Origin: an uncultured Erysipelotrichales bacterium
GTDB lineage: Bacteria > Bacillota_I > Bacilli_A > Erysipelotrichales > Coprobacillaceae
Length of the DNA: 22,644 nucleotides
Assembly (NCBI GenBank): GCA_910579135.1
Contig: CAJTTM010000037.1
Coordinates: forward strand, 1 to 22,644
Direction: 5' to 3'
In this document: positions 22,571 to 22,644 of the stretch, piece after piece
Layout of the letters: each line of letters opens with the position of its first letter
Numbering within the stretch: the stretch's first letter is position 1
Notes under the pieces: generated by a model
What the model was told of the DNA's origin: nothing
Databases searched by the model: none
Seen by the model: only the letters and a program-made list of their open reading frames with translations
Made by a program: the position numbers and the translations under genes

Positions 22571-22644
22571 CAGATTGTTGACAAATTACATGAAAATATC
22601 AAATTCAAGTAAAAAGGATTGATGTTTTCATTTTTATTTACTCT
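22570..22644 (-). CDS. possible C-terminal end of a minus-strand gene (5' part beyond window)
   Basis: The minus strand is open from the window edge for 24 codons (RVNKNENINPFYLNLIFSCN, then LSTI) to TGA at 22570-22572, where a strong terminator begins, as at other gene ends in this window. The tail is too short to identify. It is called because the terminator requires a transcript from this side and this frame ends exactly at it. Confidence 0.4.
   Translation of the reverse strand, partial: RVNKNENINPFYLNLIFSCNLSTI

Noticed and set aside
1..22644. CRISPR array, tRNA/rRNA genes, intact insertion sequence or phage genes
   Set aside because: No regularly spaced long repeats, no cloverleaf or rRNA-like sequence, and no complete transposase or integrase seen on either strand. 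The right-edge fragment is too short to call a transposase.

Overview
The window is AT-rich DNA (G+C roughly a quarter to 30% by eye) with strong Shine-Dalgarno sites, short intergenic gaps and almost all genes on the minus strand. The gene set (yabE, tatD, prs, glmU, ispE, yabG, rsmA, rnmV, mnmE, a small alarmone synthetase) is that of a low-G+C Bacillota. The spore-coat protease YabG points to a spore former or a recent descendant of one. The extreme A+T content, the LytTR regulator, and the GLUG and Listeria-Bacteroides repeat surface protein would fit an Erysipelotrichia/Coprobacillaceae-like gut bacterium, but that placement is inference.

Layout, left to right. 1-2629 is the N-terminal 876 codons of a large secreted beta-repeat protein that runs off the left edge. 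2801-4515 is a tatD-yabE operon with a near-consensus promoter. 4839-9773 is the conserved block rsmA-yabG-ispE-glmU-prs (read right to left). It is a compressed version of the Bacillus subtilis rnmV-ksgA-yabG-veg-ispE...glmU-prs order, with veg missing and tatD-yabE moved to the far end. 9829-10537 is a broken Rpn-type nuclease gene.

10651-14410 is a four-gene operon: an FtsX-like permease, an ABC ATPase with a 180-residue C-terminal extension, a two-TM protein, and a LytTR regulator whose receiver-like domain has Glu where the phosphorylated Asp should be. A MATE transporter (14559-15896) diverges from it. Between them lies a tandem 9-bp direct repeat with 20-bp period that resembles a LytTR binding site and abuts the -35 of the operon. 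This looks like a kinase-less, self-controlled membrane-stress or peptide-resistance module, inserted where rnmV and rsmA would normally be neighbours.

15910-18954 holds rnmV, a Nim-like FMN protein, a membrane protein with a conserved-looking ectodomain, a flavin-reductase-family protein and a RelQ/RelP-type (p)ppGpp synthetase. 19157-22004 holds a small orphan plus-strand gene, a HAD phosphatase, mnmE, a PadR regulator and a short membrane protein that seems to be translated from a nearly leaderless mRNA. 22038-22524 is a multiply broken HAD phosphatase pseudogene. At the right edge the last codons of another minus-strand gene run into a terminator.

A recurrent architectural feature is that intrinsic terminator hairpins overlap, or lie next to, the stop codon of the gene they end. 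This happens at least six times in the window. No tRNA, rRNA, CRISPR array or intact mobile element was found.
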